Below are positions 27,838-36,566 of a stretch of DNA of 64,000 nucleotides, piece by piece. Position numbers and translations under genes: made by a program. Source of the stretch: Blastopirellula sediminis (GTDB lineage Bacteria; Planctomycetota; Planctomycetia; Pirellulales; Pirellulaceae). The first letter of the stretch is position 1. Each line of letters opens with the position of its first letter. The DNA is taken from positions 3,312,720 to 3,376,719 of the forward strand of contig NZ_JAJKFT010000010.1 of NCBI RefSeq assembly GCF_020966755.1. The letters are read 5' to 3'. Under the pieces are notes generated by a model. It was given only the letters and a program-made list of their open reading frames with translations. It searched no databases and was not told where the DNA came from.

Positions 27838-29427
27838 ATGAAAATACATGATCTCGCGGCGAGCGGCGACCTGGAGGGGGTACGTCGCGAATTGGAACAG
27901 GGCGTTCAGGTCGATGTCGCCGATGACGAAGGCTACACGCCGCTGGCGCGGGCGACCAAAAGTTGGCAAGTCGAACTGCCAATGCTAGAGCTGCTGCTGG
28001 AAGCAGGCGCCGACGTTAATCATCGTGACGACAACGGCTACTCTCCCCTGCTCAATCTTTCTCATTGCCCGCACGATAGCGAACATCTGCTGCCGATGGT
28101 GGAACTGCTGGTCCGGCACGGCGCCGACGTCAACTTCGCCTCGAAGTATGGCGAGCTTCCGTTGATCGTCGCCTATCAAGGATGTCAGTGGGGCGTCTTC
28201 CAATTTCTACTTGAGCACGGGGCCGATCTGCGCCCGCTGCAGTGGACCGAATTGATGCGGGAAATTGTGTTGGGAGATCAGGAGACGGCGAAGCGGCTTT
28301 TGGCGGAACCGGGGGCGATGGGGTGTCGCGATCGCTACGAGCGCAATCCTTGGCTGCTGTCCGTTTGGAGCGGCCGACTTGAGATGGCTCAGCTGGTCTA
28401 TGAGATCGGTGTTGACGTCGACCAGCGCGGTTGGTGCGGCGCCACCGCACTGATGTCGGCCGCCACGACCGGCGACGCCGCGATGCTGCGGTGGCTGATC
28501 GAGCTGGGCGCCGACCTCGAGTTGGTCGATGAATTTGGACAGACGGCGCTCGTGATGGCGTCGTCGTCTGGATCCGCCGATTGCGTTCAGGCGTTGCTCG
28601 TAGGCGGCGCCGATCCGGCGCACGCCGAGGGACATAGCGAAAAGCCGATCGTTGCGGCAATTAGTACCGACGTGGTGCGTCTACTAGTTGGCGCAGGGGA
28701 AGAGCTGAGCGAGGCGAACGCCGAAATGCGGCGAGCTTTGGTTGGTCTAACGCCGCACGAGAAGATCAACGTTAGCGACGCCGAGTATCTTGCCGGACGT
28801 GAGCGTACGTTTGGCCGCACGAATCCGGAAGTGATGGATGTCCCGTTTTGGCGGGAAATGGTGAAAGCGGGGATCTCCGCCTACGCCGGAAAGGTGCAGT
28901 TCGACCATGACGACATGATGAAACGCGTCTGGAGCTTTGACCGGTTCGGCACAACTCTCACCGCGCTTCCCGATGGGCGTTACGTCCAAATCGGCGGTGA
29001 ACATGAAGACTTCTACGATCCCGATTTCTGTATCTACAATGACGTCGTGTTGTTCGACGGCGCCGGCGATTTCACGATCTTCGGTTATCCGGCCGAGTTG
29101 TTTCCTCCGACCGATTTTCATTCGGCGACGTTGGTTGGCGACGTGATCTATATTATCGGATCGCTCGGCTACTATGGGAGCCGGATCTATGGGACGACGC
29201 CTGTTTATCGACTTTGCTGCAAAAGCTGGAGCATCGAGTCGGTTGTGACGTCCGGCGAATGCCCCGGTTGGATTCACAAACATCGAGCCCTTCTGGTCGC
29301 CCCCGACTTGATTGTCGTACAGGGGGGAACGATCGTAGAAATCGTCGACGAAGATGAAGCGTATCGAGAGAACGAAGCGAATTACCAGTTGGACTTGAAG
29401 AGCGGTAGCTGGAGACTCCACGCGTAA
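27838..29427 (+). CDS. Ankyrin-repeat protein with C-terminal kelch-like domain
   Basis: A 529-residue protein without signal peptide, so probably cytoplasmic. Residues about 1-310 hold eight or so ankyrin repeats, with phrases such as DDEGYTPLARA, LLLEAGADVNHRDDNGYSPLL, LLVRHGADVNFAS and LIELGADLELVDEFGQTALVMA. Residues about 365-525 look like kelch propeller blades (TLTALPDGRYVQIGG, HSATLVGDVIYIIG, HKHRALLVAPDLIVVQGG). Both parts are protein-binding folds; no catalytic motif was seen. ATG 27838 has GGAG before it; ATG 27787, 17 codons upstream, is an alternative. It follows GH97 on the same strand but after a hairpin. The partner and role are unknown. Confidence 0.8.
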   Translation: MKIHDLAASGDLEGVRRELEQGVQVDVADDEGYTPLARATKSWQVELPMLELLLEAGADVNHRDDNGYSPLLNLSHCPHDSEHLLPMVELLVRHGADVNFASKYGELPLIVAYQGCQWGVFQFLLEHGADLRPLQWTELMREIVLGDQETAKRLLAEPGAMGCRDRYERNPWLLSVWSGRLEMAQLVYEIGVDVDQRGWCGATALMSAATTGDAAMLRWLIELGADLELVDEFGQTALVMASSSGSADCVQALLVGGADPAHAEGHSEKPIVAAISTDVVRLLVGAGEELSEANAEMRRALVGLTPHEKINVSDAEYLAGRERTFGRTNPEVMDVPFWREMVKAGISAYAGKVQFDHDDMMKRVWSFDRFGTTLTALPDGRYVQIGGEHEDFYDPDFCIYNDVVLFDGAGDFTIFGYPAELFPPTDFHSATLVGDVIYIIGSLGYYGSRIYGTTPVYRLCCKSWSIESVVTSGECPGWIHKHRALLVAPDLIVVQGGTIVEIVDEDEAYRENEANYQLDLKSGSWRLHA

Positions 29428-29448
29428 CGAACGATCCGTGCTCCCACC

Positions 29449-29479
29449 AAAAAACGCTCGGCCAATCGGCCGAGCGTTT
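29449..29479 (-). terminator. Rho-independent terminator of the arylsulfatase gene
   Basis: A perfect 12-bp stem (29452-29463 with 29468-29479, four-base loop). On the minus strand it is followed by six T residues (the A-run 29449-29454 on the plus strand, partly inside the stem). It lies 30 bases after the sulfatase stop and 22 bases after the convergent ankyrin gene, so it may serve both. Confidence 0.85.
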
Positions 29480-29508
29480 CTCGCTTCTTGGAGGAAACGA
29501 ACCGCGTC

Positions 29509-31866
29509 TTACTTCACTTCGATGACGACCTTCTCGATCTCACCGGTAAACTTGAACGGAGGTTTGTAGGTGGCGGCGACCGGTTGTCCCGAGTCTTCGC
29601 CGAGGCCGAAGGTGTCGGCGCCGAAGCGACCGCCGACCGTTCCTTCCATGCGACCGGAGGCGACCTTTTCGCCGTTCACTTTCAGCGTGATGTCGGCCGG
29701 GCCGCCTGGCTTTTCCCCTTGAAAGGCGAAGTCGACTTCCACCGTCGCTTCGCCCGCGGCCAGCGGCTTCGTCCCTTTCAAGACGAAGTGTTCGTCAAAA
29801 TAGTTGTAGTCGAAGACCGGGACTCCCTTGTCGACGTACAGGACCAGGCCAGCCGCCAAGCCGCCGAACGCGACGATCACGCCATCGGTCTTTTCGCCTT
29901 CCGTTTTAACGTTCGTCGTCATCGTCCACGAGCGATTTTTCATCGGTGGCGCGGCCGTTTCAGGAATTCGCGTCGCTCCGGCGAAATAAGCGAAGGTGGT
30001 CGCCTTCGGATCGGCGCCAGGGGCCAAGGGCTTCGGAATCGCGAGTCGGCCCGAGCCGCGATCATCAAGCGGGTAAACCTGATGCTCCTCGGCCGCTTTG
30101 TCGAACAGCTTTTGCAGTTCGGCCAACTTCTCCGGATTGGCGTTCGCCAGGTCGTTCGCTTCGCTGAAGTCTTCGTTCAGATTGTAGAGCTCCCACTTGT
30201 CTTTGTCCCAGTTGCCGGGGGCGAAGTCCTGACGCCACGGGAACGTATGCTGGGCGTTCGCCTTCCAGCCGTCGGCGTACATCGAACGATTGCTGAAGAC
30301 CTCGAAGTACTGCTCCGGCCGACCTTCAAAGTTCGGATTGGTGAAGCTGGCGTAGAACGACTTTCCTACGAGCGGATCTTGCTCGATGCCGTTGACCGTT
30401 TCCGGCATCGGAATGTGGGTCGCTTCCAGGATCGTCGGCACGACGTCGACCAAATGGAGAAACGCGTCGCGCGGTTTGTCGTCAGGGCGAATCTTCGCGG
30501 GCCAACTGACGATCATCGGGTTGCGGGTGCCTCCTAAGTGAGACGCCACCTGCTTCACCCATTGAAACGGCGTATTCCCCGCCCAGGCCCAGCCCATGGG
30601 ATAATGCGGTTCGGATTCAGGTCCACCCAGCTTGTCGATGTTTTCCATCGTCTCTTCCAGCGTCGTCGTCAGACCGTTTAGTCCTTTGATCTCGTTCAGC
30701 GTCCCGTCGGGGCCGCCTTCGGACGAAGCGCCGTTGTCGCCGACGATGTAGATCACCAGCGTGTTGTCGGCGTCCGGCAGTTCCTGCACGGCGTCGAGTA
30801 GTCGTCCCACTTCTTGATCGGTGAACGCGAAGTAGCCTGCGAAGTTTTCCATGAACGCCGCATAAAGTTTTTTCTGTTCGTCGCTCAGCGAATCCCAGGC
30901 CGGGACCCAATCAGGACGTTTGGTCAGTTTCGTTCCCGGCGGAATGATCCCCTGCTCCAGTTGGTTCTTGAAGACCAACTCACGGTATTCGTCCCAACCC
31001 ATGTCGAATTTGCCTTGGAACTTCTCCCGCCACTCGGCCGTCACATGGTGCGGCGCGTGCATCGCTCCGGGTGCGAAGTACATGAAGAACGGCTTCTCCG
31101 GTGCGACCGACTTCGCGAACTTCATCCGCGCGATGGCGCGGTCAGTCATGTCGGTCATAAAGTGGTAGCCTTCCTCAGGCGTCTTGTCCGCTTCGACCGG
31201 CAGCGTGTTCTCAAAAATCACCGGGTAAAACTGATGCGTTTCGCCGGCGTTGAAGCCATAGAAGTAGTCGAAGCCCATCCCGGTCGGCCAGCGATCGAAG
31301 GGGCCGGTCACGGTCGTTTCCCAGTCCGGCGTATTGTGGTTCTTGCCGAACCACCAAGTCGCGTAGCCGTTGTCCTTCAAAACTTCGCCGATCGTGGCGG
31401 TCGATTTGGGGATCATGGTCGAGTAGTTCGGGAACCCGGTCGCCCATTCCATCAAGAAGCCGCTGCCGCATTCGTGATGGTTCCGCCCAGTTAACAGAGC
31501 CGCTCGCGATGGACCGCAGATTGCGGTGGTGTGAAAGCGGTTGTATTTGAGGCCGCGTGAAGCGAGCTTGTCGAGATTCGGCGTCGGAATCAAGCCGCCG
31601 AAGGTCGAAACCTGCCCGAAGCCGACGTCGTCAAGGAGGATAACGATCACATTCGGGGCGCCTGCGGGCGCGGGGATCGGATGCTGCCAAGCCGCCTCCG
31701 AATCTTTGTAGGTCTTGCCGATCTTCCCTTCAAAGGGACTCAACTTCATCGGCAGTTTGGTCCGGTCCGGCTCGGCGGATTTTTCTTCGGCCTGCAGCCG
31801 GTGAGGCGCTGCTACGGAAAGAGTTGCGACTAGCAGCGCGATCGCAAGGTACCAGGTAACTCGCAT
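29509..31866 (-). CDS. Secreted arylsulfatase, formylglycine-dependent
   Basis: A 785-residue type I sulfatase that hydrolyses sulfate esters. The signal peptide is [19 protein letters not shown]. The sulfatase signature [11 protein letters not shown] is present, with Cys117 as the residue to be converted to formylglycine. The calcium site begins with the Asp pair in ILLDDVGFG, and [10 protein letters not shown] lies after the signature. Residues above about 610 form an additional beta domain ([12 protein letters not shown]-like, ending in IEKVVIEVK) seen in large arylsulfatases of the atsA type. ATG 31866 has GGGAG before it and is preferred to an upstream TTG. It is divergent from the CocE-type gene. 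The substrate is not predictable from sequence alone. Confidence 0.92.
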   Translation of the reverse strand: MRVTWYLAIALLVATLSVAAPHRLQAEEKSAEPDRTKLPMKLSPFEGKIGKTYKDSEAAWQHPIPAPAGAPNVIVILLDDVGFGQVSTFGGLIPTPNLDKLASRGLKYNRFHTTAICGPSRAALLTGRNHHECGSGFLMEWATGFPNYSTMIPKSTATIGEVLKDNGYATWWFGKNHNTPDWETTVTGPFDRWPTGMGFDYFYGFNAGETHQFYPVIFENTLPVEADKTPEEGYHFMTDMTDRAIARMKFAKSVAPEKPFFMYFAPGAMHAPHHVTAEWREKFQGKFDMGWDEYRELVFKNQLEQGIIPPGTKLTKRPDWVPAWDSLSDEQKKLYAAFMENFAGYFAFTDQEVGRLLDAVQELPDADNTLVIYIVGDNGASSEGGPDGTLNEIKGLNGLTTTLEETMENIDKLGGPESEPHYPMGWAWAGNTPFQWVKQVASHLGGTRNPMIVSWPAKIRPDDKPRDAFLHLVDVVPTILEATHIPMPETVNGIEQDPLVGKSFYASFTNPNFEGRPEQYFEVFSNRSMYADGWKANAQHTFPWRQDFAPGNWDKDKWELYNLNEDFSEANDLANANPEKLAELQKLFDKAAEEHQVYPLDDRGSGRLAIPKPLAPGADPKATTFAYFAGATRIPETAAPPMKNRSWTMTTNVKTEGEKTDGVIVAFGGLAAGLVLYVDKGVPVFDYNYFDEHFVLKGTKPLAAGEATVEVDFAFQGEKPGGPADITLKVNGEKVASGRMEGTVGGRFGADTFGLGEDSGQPVAATYKPPFKFTGEIEKVVIEVK

Positions 31867-32253
31867 ATCGTCATCTCCCAACAATGTCGACTACGATTTG
31901 GCATTCAACGAGAAAAGAGAGTCGCAGCAATGAAGAGCTTCCGTAAGCTTACCATTACCGTGGGCGTATTGCCTCTCACGACGAGAAAAAAGTGGAAGTC
32001 GCGGCGAGTCTTCACAATGCGCCGCCCCGCCGCTTTTCCAGCGACTTTCTCCGGTTTCGCGGGGCGTACAGATCGACGGCGGTGAATGCGAAACTCCTCA
32101 AGGAAAGCCGCCGCTTTCTCACGCCGATCACCGCTAGTTGAAGTTGCACGTGATATCAGGCTAAGATGAAATCGCTCCAGCGAGCCCTGCCCCTTGTTCC
32201 CGCCTGACTTTCGCCGCAACCGGCGTCCCTTCCTGTTCACCGAAGACGAGACT
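31867..32253. other. Divergent promoter region, sulfatase/CocE hydrolase
   Basis: 387 bases without a supported gene lie between the start codons of the sulfatase and the CocE-type hydrolase. A weak sigma-70-like pair for the plus-strand gene is listed separately. No shared repeat was seen. Confidence 0.4.
32138..32167 (+). promoter_or_regulatory. Possible sigma-70 promoter of the CocE-type gene
   Basis: TTGAAG (32138-32143) and TAAGAT (32162-32167) are separated by 18 bases and lie about 85 bases before the start codon. The match to TTGACA/TATAAT is moderate, and planctomycete promoters often do not follow this consensus. Confidence 0.3.
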
Positions 32254-34125
32254 ATGCAGAAACGTACTCTTGGCGTTGCGCTATTCGCGGTTGTTCTCTG
32301 CTTGGCGTCGGCCGGCGCACTGGTCGCCCAGGATTATGTGGTCGAAAAGAACGTCATGGTCCCGATGCGCGACGGAATTCGCCTGGCGACCGACGTCTAT
32401 CGTCCAGCCGTCGAGGGGCAGTCGGTCGCCGAGAAGCTGCCGGTCATCCTTAGCCGGCTCCCCTACAACAAAGATGGTCAGGCGACCGCCGCCAAGTACT
32501 TTGCGACGCATGGCTACGTCTTCGTCGCCCAGGATACCCGCGGGCGGTACAAGTCCGAAGGAACCTGGCACATGCTGACCGACGACGGGGTCGATGGGGT
32601 CGACTGCGCCGCGTGGATCGGCAAGCAGCCTTGGTCGAACGGCCGGATCGGGATGATCGGCACGTCGTATTTTGGCGGTACGCAACATGCGATGGCTTTG
32701 GCCGGCGCTCCAGAACTGAAGACAGTGATCCCGGTTGATGCAATGTCGAACCTGGGGCGACAAAGTCTCCGCAACGCCGGCGCCTTTGAGCTCCGGTTCT
32801 GGAATTGGATCTTCCTGAACGCCGGCCGCGGCAGCAACGCGGCCCTCGATGAAGGAACCGCCGCCGAGTTGAAAGAGATGGCGGACGAGCGTTTCTATTA
32901 CCTGACTCATTTGCCGACGCGCCGCGGCATGACGCCGTTGAAGTTGGCGCCGGAGTACGAAGATTGGTTGATCAACGCGATGGAGCATGGCGCCAACGAC
33001 GAGTTCTGGGCGCAGAACAACATCGTTGATCATCCCGAGCAGTACAAAGACATCCCGGTCTATCTCGTCTCCGGCTGGTACGACTCGTGGGGCGGCAATA
33101 ACACAGCCAACTACATCGCTCTCAGCAAGACGATCAAGGGCCCGGTTTACCTGATCATGGGCCCTTGGATTCATGGCGCTCAATCGTCGTACGCCCACGG
33201 ACAGGTCACCTTTGGCAACGAGGCTGCGATTGCCGATCAATGGGCCTGGCGACAAGAGTGGTACGACCATTGGCTGAAGGGAATCGACAACTCGGTCGGC
33301 AAAGCGGCGCCGTTCGCCACGCCGGTCCGCATCTTCGTCATGGGAACCGGCGACGGTTCGAAGGACGAAAAGGGATGCTTGGTTCACGGCGGCTATTGGC
33401 GTGACGAACAGGAGTGGCCCCTGGCCCGCACCAAGTACACGAGCTTCTATCTGCAGCCCGGCGGAGGACTAGCGACCAAGGCCGCGACGGCGCCGAACAG
33501 CGTGACGCAATTCCAATTTGATCCGGCCGATCCGGTTCCAACGATCGGCGGCAACATCTCGTCGGGCGATGACATCCTCGTGCAAGGCGCCTGGAACCAA
33601 AAGGGAGGCCCGCATATTTGGAATTTTCAACAGCCAGTCCCGATTTCGTCGCGACGAGACGTCCTGGTCTTCCAGACCGAACCGCTAGAGGAAGATCTGG
33701 AAGTGACCGGCGAGATCGAAGTGAAGCTCTACGCGTCGAGTTCGGCGGTCGATACCGACTTCACCGCCAAGCTCATCGACGTCTATCCGCCGTCGACCGA
33801 TTGGCCCGGCGGCTTTGATCTCAATCTGGGAGACGGCATCGTCCGTGGCCGCTTCCGCGAATCGCTGACGAAAGAAAAGCTGATGACGCCGGGCGAGGTC
33901 TACGAGTTCACGATCAAACTTTACCCCACCTCCAACGTCTTTAAGCAGGGACATCGGATTCGCGTCGACATCTCCAGTTCAAACTTCCCTCGCTTCGACG
34001 TCAATCCGAACACCGGTGAACCGCTCAACCGCAATCGCCTGACGAAGGTGGCGGACCAGACGATCTATCATGACCCCGAGCATCCAAGCCGGATCATGTT
34101 GCCGGTGATCCCGGCGGCGAAGTAG
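32254..34125 (+). CDS. CocE/NonD-family alpha/beta hydrolase (X-Pro dipeptidyl-peptidase-like), secreted
   Basis: A 623-residue exported hydrolase with signal peptide MQKRTLGVALFAVVLCLASAG. The N-terminal catalytic domain contains KNVMVPMRDGIRLATDVYRP and the nucleophile elbow GTSYFG with Ser138; likely further triad members are the Asp in GWYDSWGG and the His in PWIHG. A jelly-roll C-terminal domain (about 400-620; VTGEIEVKLYASSSAVDTDFTAKLIDV, RIRVDISSSNFPRFDVNPN) is typical for CocE and glutaryl-7-ACA acylases. Such enzymes cleave esters or amides, including N-terminal X-Pro. The real substrate cannot be told from the sequence. ATG 32254 opens the signal peptide; the upstream frame has no features. 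Confidence 0.9.
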   Translation: MQKRTLGVALFAVVLCLASAGALVAQDYVVEKNVMVPMRDGIRLATDVYRPAVEGQSVAEKLPVILSRLPYNKDGQATAAKYFATHGYVFVAQDTRGRYKSEGTWHMLTDDGVDGVDCAAWIGKQPWSNGRIGMIGTSYFGGTQHAMALAGAPELKTVIPVDAMSNLGRQSLRNAGAFELRFWNWIFLNAGRGSNAALDEGTAAELKEMADERFYYLTHLPTRRGMTPLKLAPEYEDWLINAMEHGANDEFWAQNNIVDHPEQYKDIPVYLVSGWYDSWGGNNTANYIALSKTIKGPVYLIMGPWIHGAQSSYAHGQVTFGNEAAIADQWAWRQEWYDHWLKGIDNSVGKAAPFATPVRIFVMGTGDGSKDEKGCLVHGGYWRDEQEWPLARTKYTSFYLQPGGGLATKAATAPNSVTQFQFDPADPVPTIGGNISSGDDILVQGAWNQKGGPHIWNFQQPVPISSRRDVLVFQTEPLEEDLEVTGEIEVKLYASSSAVDTDFTAKLIDVYPPSTDWPGGFDLNLGDGIVRGRFRESLTKEKLMTPGEVYEFTIKLYPTSNVFKQGHRIRVDISSSNFPRFDVNPNTGEPLNRNRLTKVADQTIYHDPEHPSRIMLPVIPAAK

Positions 34126-34133
34126 CGGCGCAG

Positions 34134-34574
34134 CTAAAAGTCGGGTTCCTGTTCGAAGTAACCGAACCCGACTCCATGCTCCCGGAAGAATTCCTCCGCT
34201 CGGGCATCGAACGCCCCTTTACGAGCGCGAATGGACACGGTCCCTGTCAGAGAGGCGAGCCACGACCAATCGGCGGCGTCGATTTGGTGGTGGGAAAGTG
34301 AGATGGTCACAACGGCGCGATTTGCCAACGCTTGCATCGCGCTACGATGACGTTTGTCGAATGCGGACGGCGACACCGTTTCCGGAACATCGACAAAATA
34401 GCCCCCCTTGGGACCATATCTGACACGGCAACCGATCTCGCCAAGAAGAGATTGATTTCGGTAGTGCTGGACATTATTCCAACCCTGGTACGCCAGCCGA
34501 AGTCCCAAGCCAGCGACCAACAGCAAAAACACCGTCGTGAAAACTGTGTGTACGATTTTGGAACGTCTCGTCAT
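34134..34574 (-). CDS. Small membrane-anchored hypothetical protein
   Basis: A 146-residue protein with one N-terminal transmembrane helix (IVHTVFTTVFLLLVAGLGLRLA) and a soluble domain of about 115 residues, probably outside the cytoplasm. The domain has two beta-strand-like phrases (AVVTISLSHHQIDAADWSWLASL and TGTVSIRARKGAF), reminiscent of a short leucine-rich-like alpha/beta repeat, but no family is recognised. It converges with the CocE-type gene, and the two stop codons are only 8 bases apart. Confidence 0.65.
   Translation of the reverse strand: MTRRSKIVHTVFTTVFLLLVAGLGLRLAYQGWNNVQHYRNQSLLGEIGCRVRYGPKGGYFVDVPETVSPSAFDKRHRSAMQALANRAVVTISLSHHQIDAADWSWLASLTGTVSIRARKGAFDARAEEFFREHGVGFGYFEQEPDF
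34136..34173. terminator. Terminator-like hairpin at convergent gene ends
   Basis: A 10-bp stem (AGTCGGGTTC at 34139-34148 with GAACCCGACT at 34164-34173) overlaps the last codons of the minus-strand gene and is followed on that strand by TTTT. It sits between the converging CocE-type gene and the small membrane protein gene. The long loop of 15 bases lowers confidence. Confidence 0.45.
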
Positions 34575-34916
34575 ATTCGCCTACGCTGGTGGTCGTCCGT
34601 CAGTCTCCTTCCTAGCGTCTCTGTTGGTCAAGCGTTTGGCAAGATAACGAGGCCATCGCCACGTCGGCGTGGCAATGGCGCCCCAGTTTACTCGTTACCG
34701 GTTCACCAATTTCTACGCCGCTTCCGAATACCGTGCCCCAACCGCTTGGATCTCCGCGGCTCCCTCGTTGATTTCGGCCAGTTCGGCGTCCGACAACTCC
34801 AACTCCGCCGCGGCCATATTCTCTTTCAGCCGATGCGACAAGAGGTTCTGTCCCCCTGGACGATCGCTTGCGGTATCATCGAACGAAGCGATCTTCCGTT
34901 TCCGCAGGAGAATAAC
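34575..34916. other. Intergenic region with a gene remnant
   Basis: 342 bases between the small membrane protein gene and the acyl-CoA synthetase gene. It contains the aldo/keto reductase remnant listed separately and an imperfect hairpin around 34653-34680 (GCCACG with CGTGGC). It must also hold promoters for both flanking genes, which diverge; none was recognised. Confidence 0.45.
34713..34859 (-). pseudogene. Remnant of an aldo/keto reductase gene (C-terminal end only)
   Basis: On the minus strand, codons from about 34859 to the TAG at 34715-34713 read PGGQNLLSHRLKENMAAAEL and then end with ELSDAELAEINEGAAE, a short link and GARYSEAA. This is the normal C-terminal end of aldo/keto reductases (PGT..xxRLEENxAAAxxxLSxxxLxxI ... 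GxRYPE). The rest of the gene is missing: the bases upstream on that strand are the start region of the acyl-CoA synthetase gene. The fragment of about 48 codons lacks the catalytic tetrad and cannot be functional. It appears to be left over from a deletion or replacement. Confidence 0.6.
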
Positions 34917-36452
34917 GTGACGATCGGGCCAACACGCTTACAAACATTGCTCGACGAGGTGGTACGCACTACACCGGAGCAAACGGCCCTCCGGCACGAC
35001 GACAAAGCCCTCACTTACGCCCAGCTCGACATGGCGAGTCGCACGATCGCCGCAGGCTTACGTCAGTTCGGAATCGCCCCCGGCGATCGGGTCGCGTGGC
35101 TCTTGCCCAATTGCCCCGAAGCGGTCGCGATCACGCTCGCCTGTTACCAGCTCGGCGCGATTGCCGTGCCGCTCAACTATCGCTACGTGACGCAGGAGCT
35201 GGAGGAAATCCTCACGCGGACTGCGGCGCGGCTCCTCTTCTATCATGCCGATCGGGCCAGCGTCGTTCAGCCCCTGACGTTGAATTCTCTGCAAACGATC
35301 GAAGTGGCCGGAGCCGGTGACGCCCCCCTTCCCTTTGAGCAACTGCTCTCCGGCGAGCCGGACGACGTCAGGGCGCCGGTTCACGAAGAAGACGCGGCCT
35401 TGATTCTCTTCACCTCCGGCAGCACCGGACATCCCAAGGGAGTCGTGCACTCGCACGGCGGCGTCTACAGCGCGATCGCCCAGTCGCGCGAACTGTTCGA
35501 CTTTCAAGCGAGCGACGTCGTCCTGGTCGGCAAGCCGATCAGTCACGCCGGCGGACTCCACACGCAAATGATGGCCGCCTTTTTGGCTGGCGCCGAAGTT
35601 GTGCTGATGATGAAGCCGGCTCCGGCCGTCGCGGTCGCCGCGATCAATCAGTTCGGCGTCACCGAATATGGAATGCTGGCGAGCGATCTGCTCGACTTTG
35701 TCGAATACCTGGAACAACATCCGACGCCGCTGCCGACGTTGAATAACGCCATCGGATCCGGCGATGCGGTCCCGTCCGATTTGCATCATCGGTTTCGCGA
35801 TTTGCTCGGCTGGGAAGTGATGGAAGGCGCCGGCATGACCGAGGTCAGTTGCTACTATGCCGGCAATCCACGTTACGGCAAGCGGAAGTGGGGATCGCTC
35901 GGCTTAGCGGCGCCAGGCATGCAGCTGCGCGTGATCGATCTGAGTGGGGATGATTGTCCCGTCGGCGTCCAGGGAGAAATCGTTCTGCAAACCCCTTCCG
36001 CTACGATCGGCTATTGGAACGACGACGAAGCGACGCAAACGCTCTTTCAAAACGGTTGGCTCCACACCGGCGACCTCGCCTATCGCGACGAAGAAGGCTA
36101 CGTCTGGTTCGTCGGCCGGAAAAAGCTGATGATCGTCCGCCGCGGCTCGAACATCGCCCCGGCCGAAGTCGAGAACATCGTCGACGAACACCCGCTGGTT
36201 CACGCCACGGTGGTAGTCGGCGTCAGCGACCCGCGCGACGGCCAAATCCCGGTCGCCTGCGTAGCGCTGGTCGAAGACGCTGATCCGTCAGCCGAAGCGT
36301 CGATCCGCGAATATGTCGAGCAGCACCTGGCCGCGTACAAGAACCCGGTCCACTACCTGTTTCTGCCCGAGCTCCCTCGCAACGCAACCGGCAAATTCGA
36401 CCGGCATCAACTGGGCGAACTCGCAGCTCAGCAGTTCGGCGGCGAAAAGTAA
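34917..36452 (+). CDS. AMP-dependent acyl-CoA synthetase/ligase
   Basis: A 511-residue member of the ANL adenylate-forming superfamily; it would activate a carboxylic acid with ATP and transfer it to CoA or another acceptor. Motifs are the P-loop LFTSGSTGHPKGVVHSH (A3), GAGMTE (A5), GWLHTGDLAYRDEEGY (A7), the hinge GRKKLMIVRRGSNI, and the C-terminal NATGKFDR with the catalytic Lys. The length suits a stand-alone ligase of the long/medium-chain acyl or o-succinylbenzoate type. The start is GTG 34917, fixed by a consensus AGGAG six bases upstream; the frame is open far upstream, but without family similarity. The neighbours give no pathway hint, so the acid substrate is unknown. Confidence 0.88.
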   Translation: MTIGPTRLQTLLDEVVRTTPEQTALRHDDKALTYAQLDMASRTIAAGLRQFGIAPGDRVAWLLPNCPEAVAITLACYQLGAIAVPLNYRYVTQELEEILTRTAARLLFYHADRASVVQPLTLNSLQTIEVAGAGDAPLPFEQLLSGEPDDVRAPVHEEDAALILFTSGSTGHPKGVVHSHGGVYSAIAQSRELFDFQASDVVLVGKPISHAGGLHTQMMAAFLAGAEVVLMMKPAPAVAVAAINQFGVTEYGMLASDLLDFVEYLEQHPTPLPTLNNAIGSGDAVPSDLHHRFRDLLGWEVMEGAGMTEVSCYYAGNPRYGKRKWGSLGLAAPGMQLRVIDLSGDDCPVGVQGEIVLQTPSATIGYWNDDEATQTLFQNGWLHTGDLAYRDEEGYVWFVGRKKLMIVRRGSNIAPAEVENIVDEHPLVHATVVVGVSDPRDGQIPVACVALVEDADPSAEASIREYVEQHLAAYKNPVHYLFLPELPRNATGKFDRHQLGELAAQQFGGEK

Positions 36453-36566
36453 ATCGCGGTAGCGCCGCAAAACTCGGTCCCCCCGAAAGTTGGTGCTGGC
36501 GATCCGTCGTGGTATCATGGCGGCTTCGCGTTGGCATCCGACTTTCTCGAACGACGAGCGAGCGAA

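Noticed and set aside
31905-32240. A 111-codon minus-strand frame in the divergent promoter region
   Set aside because: Very Arg-rich without fold or family features; it occupies the space needed for two promoters.
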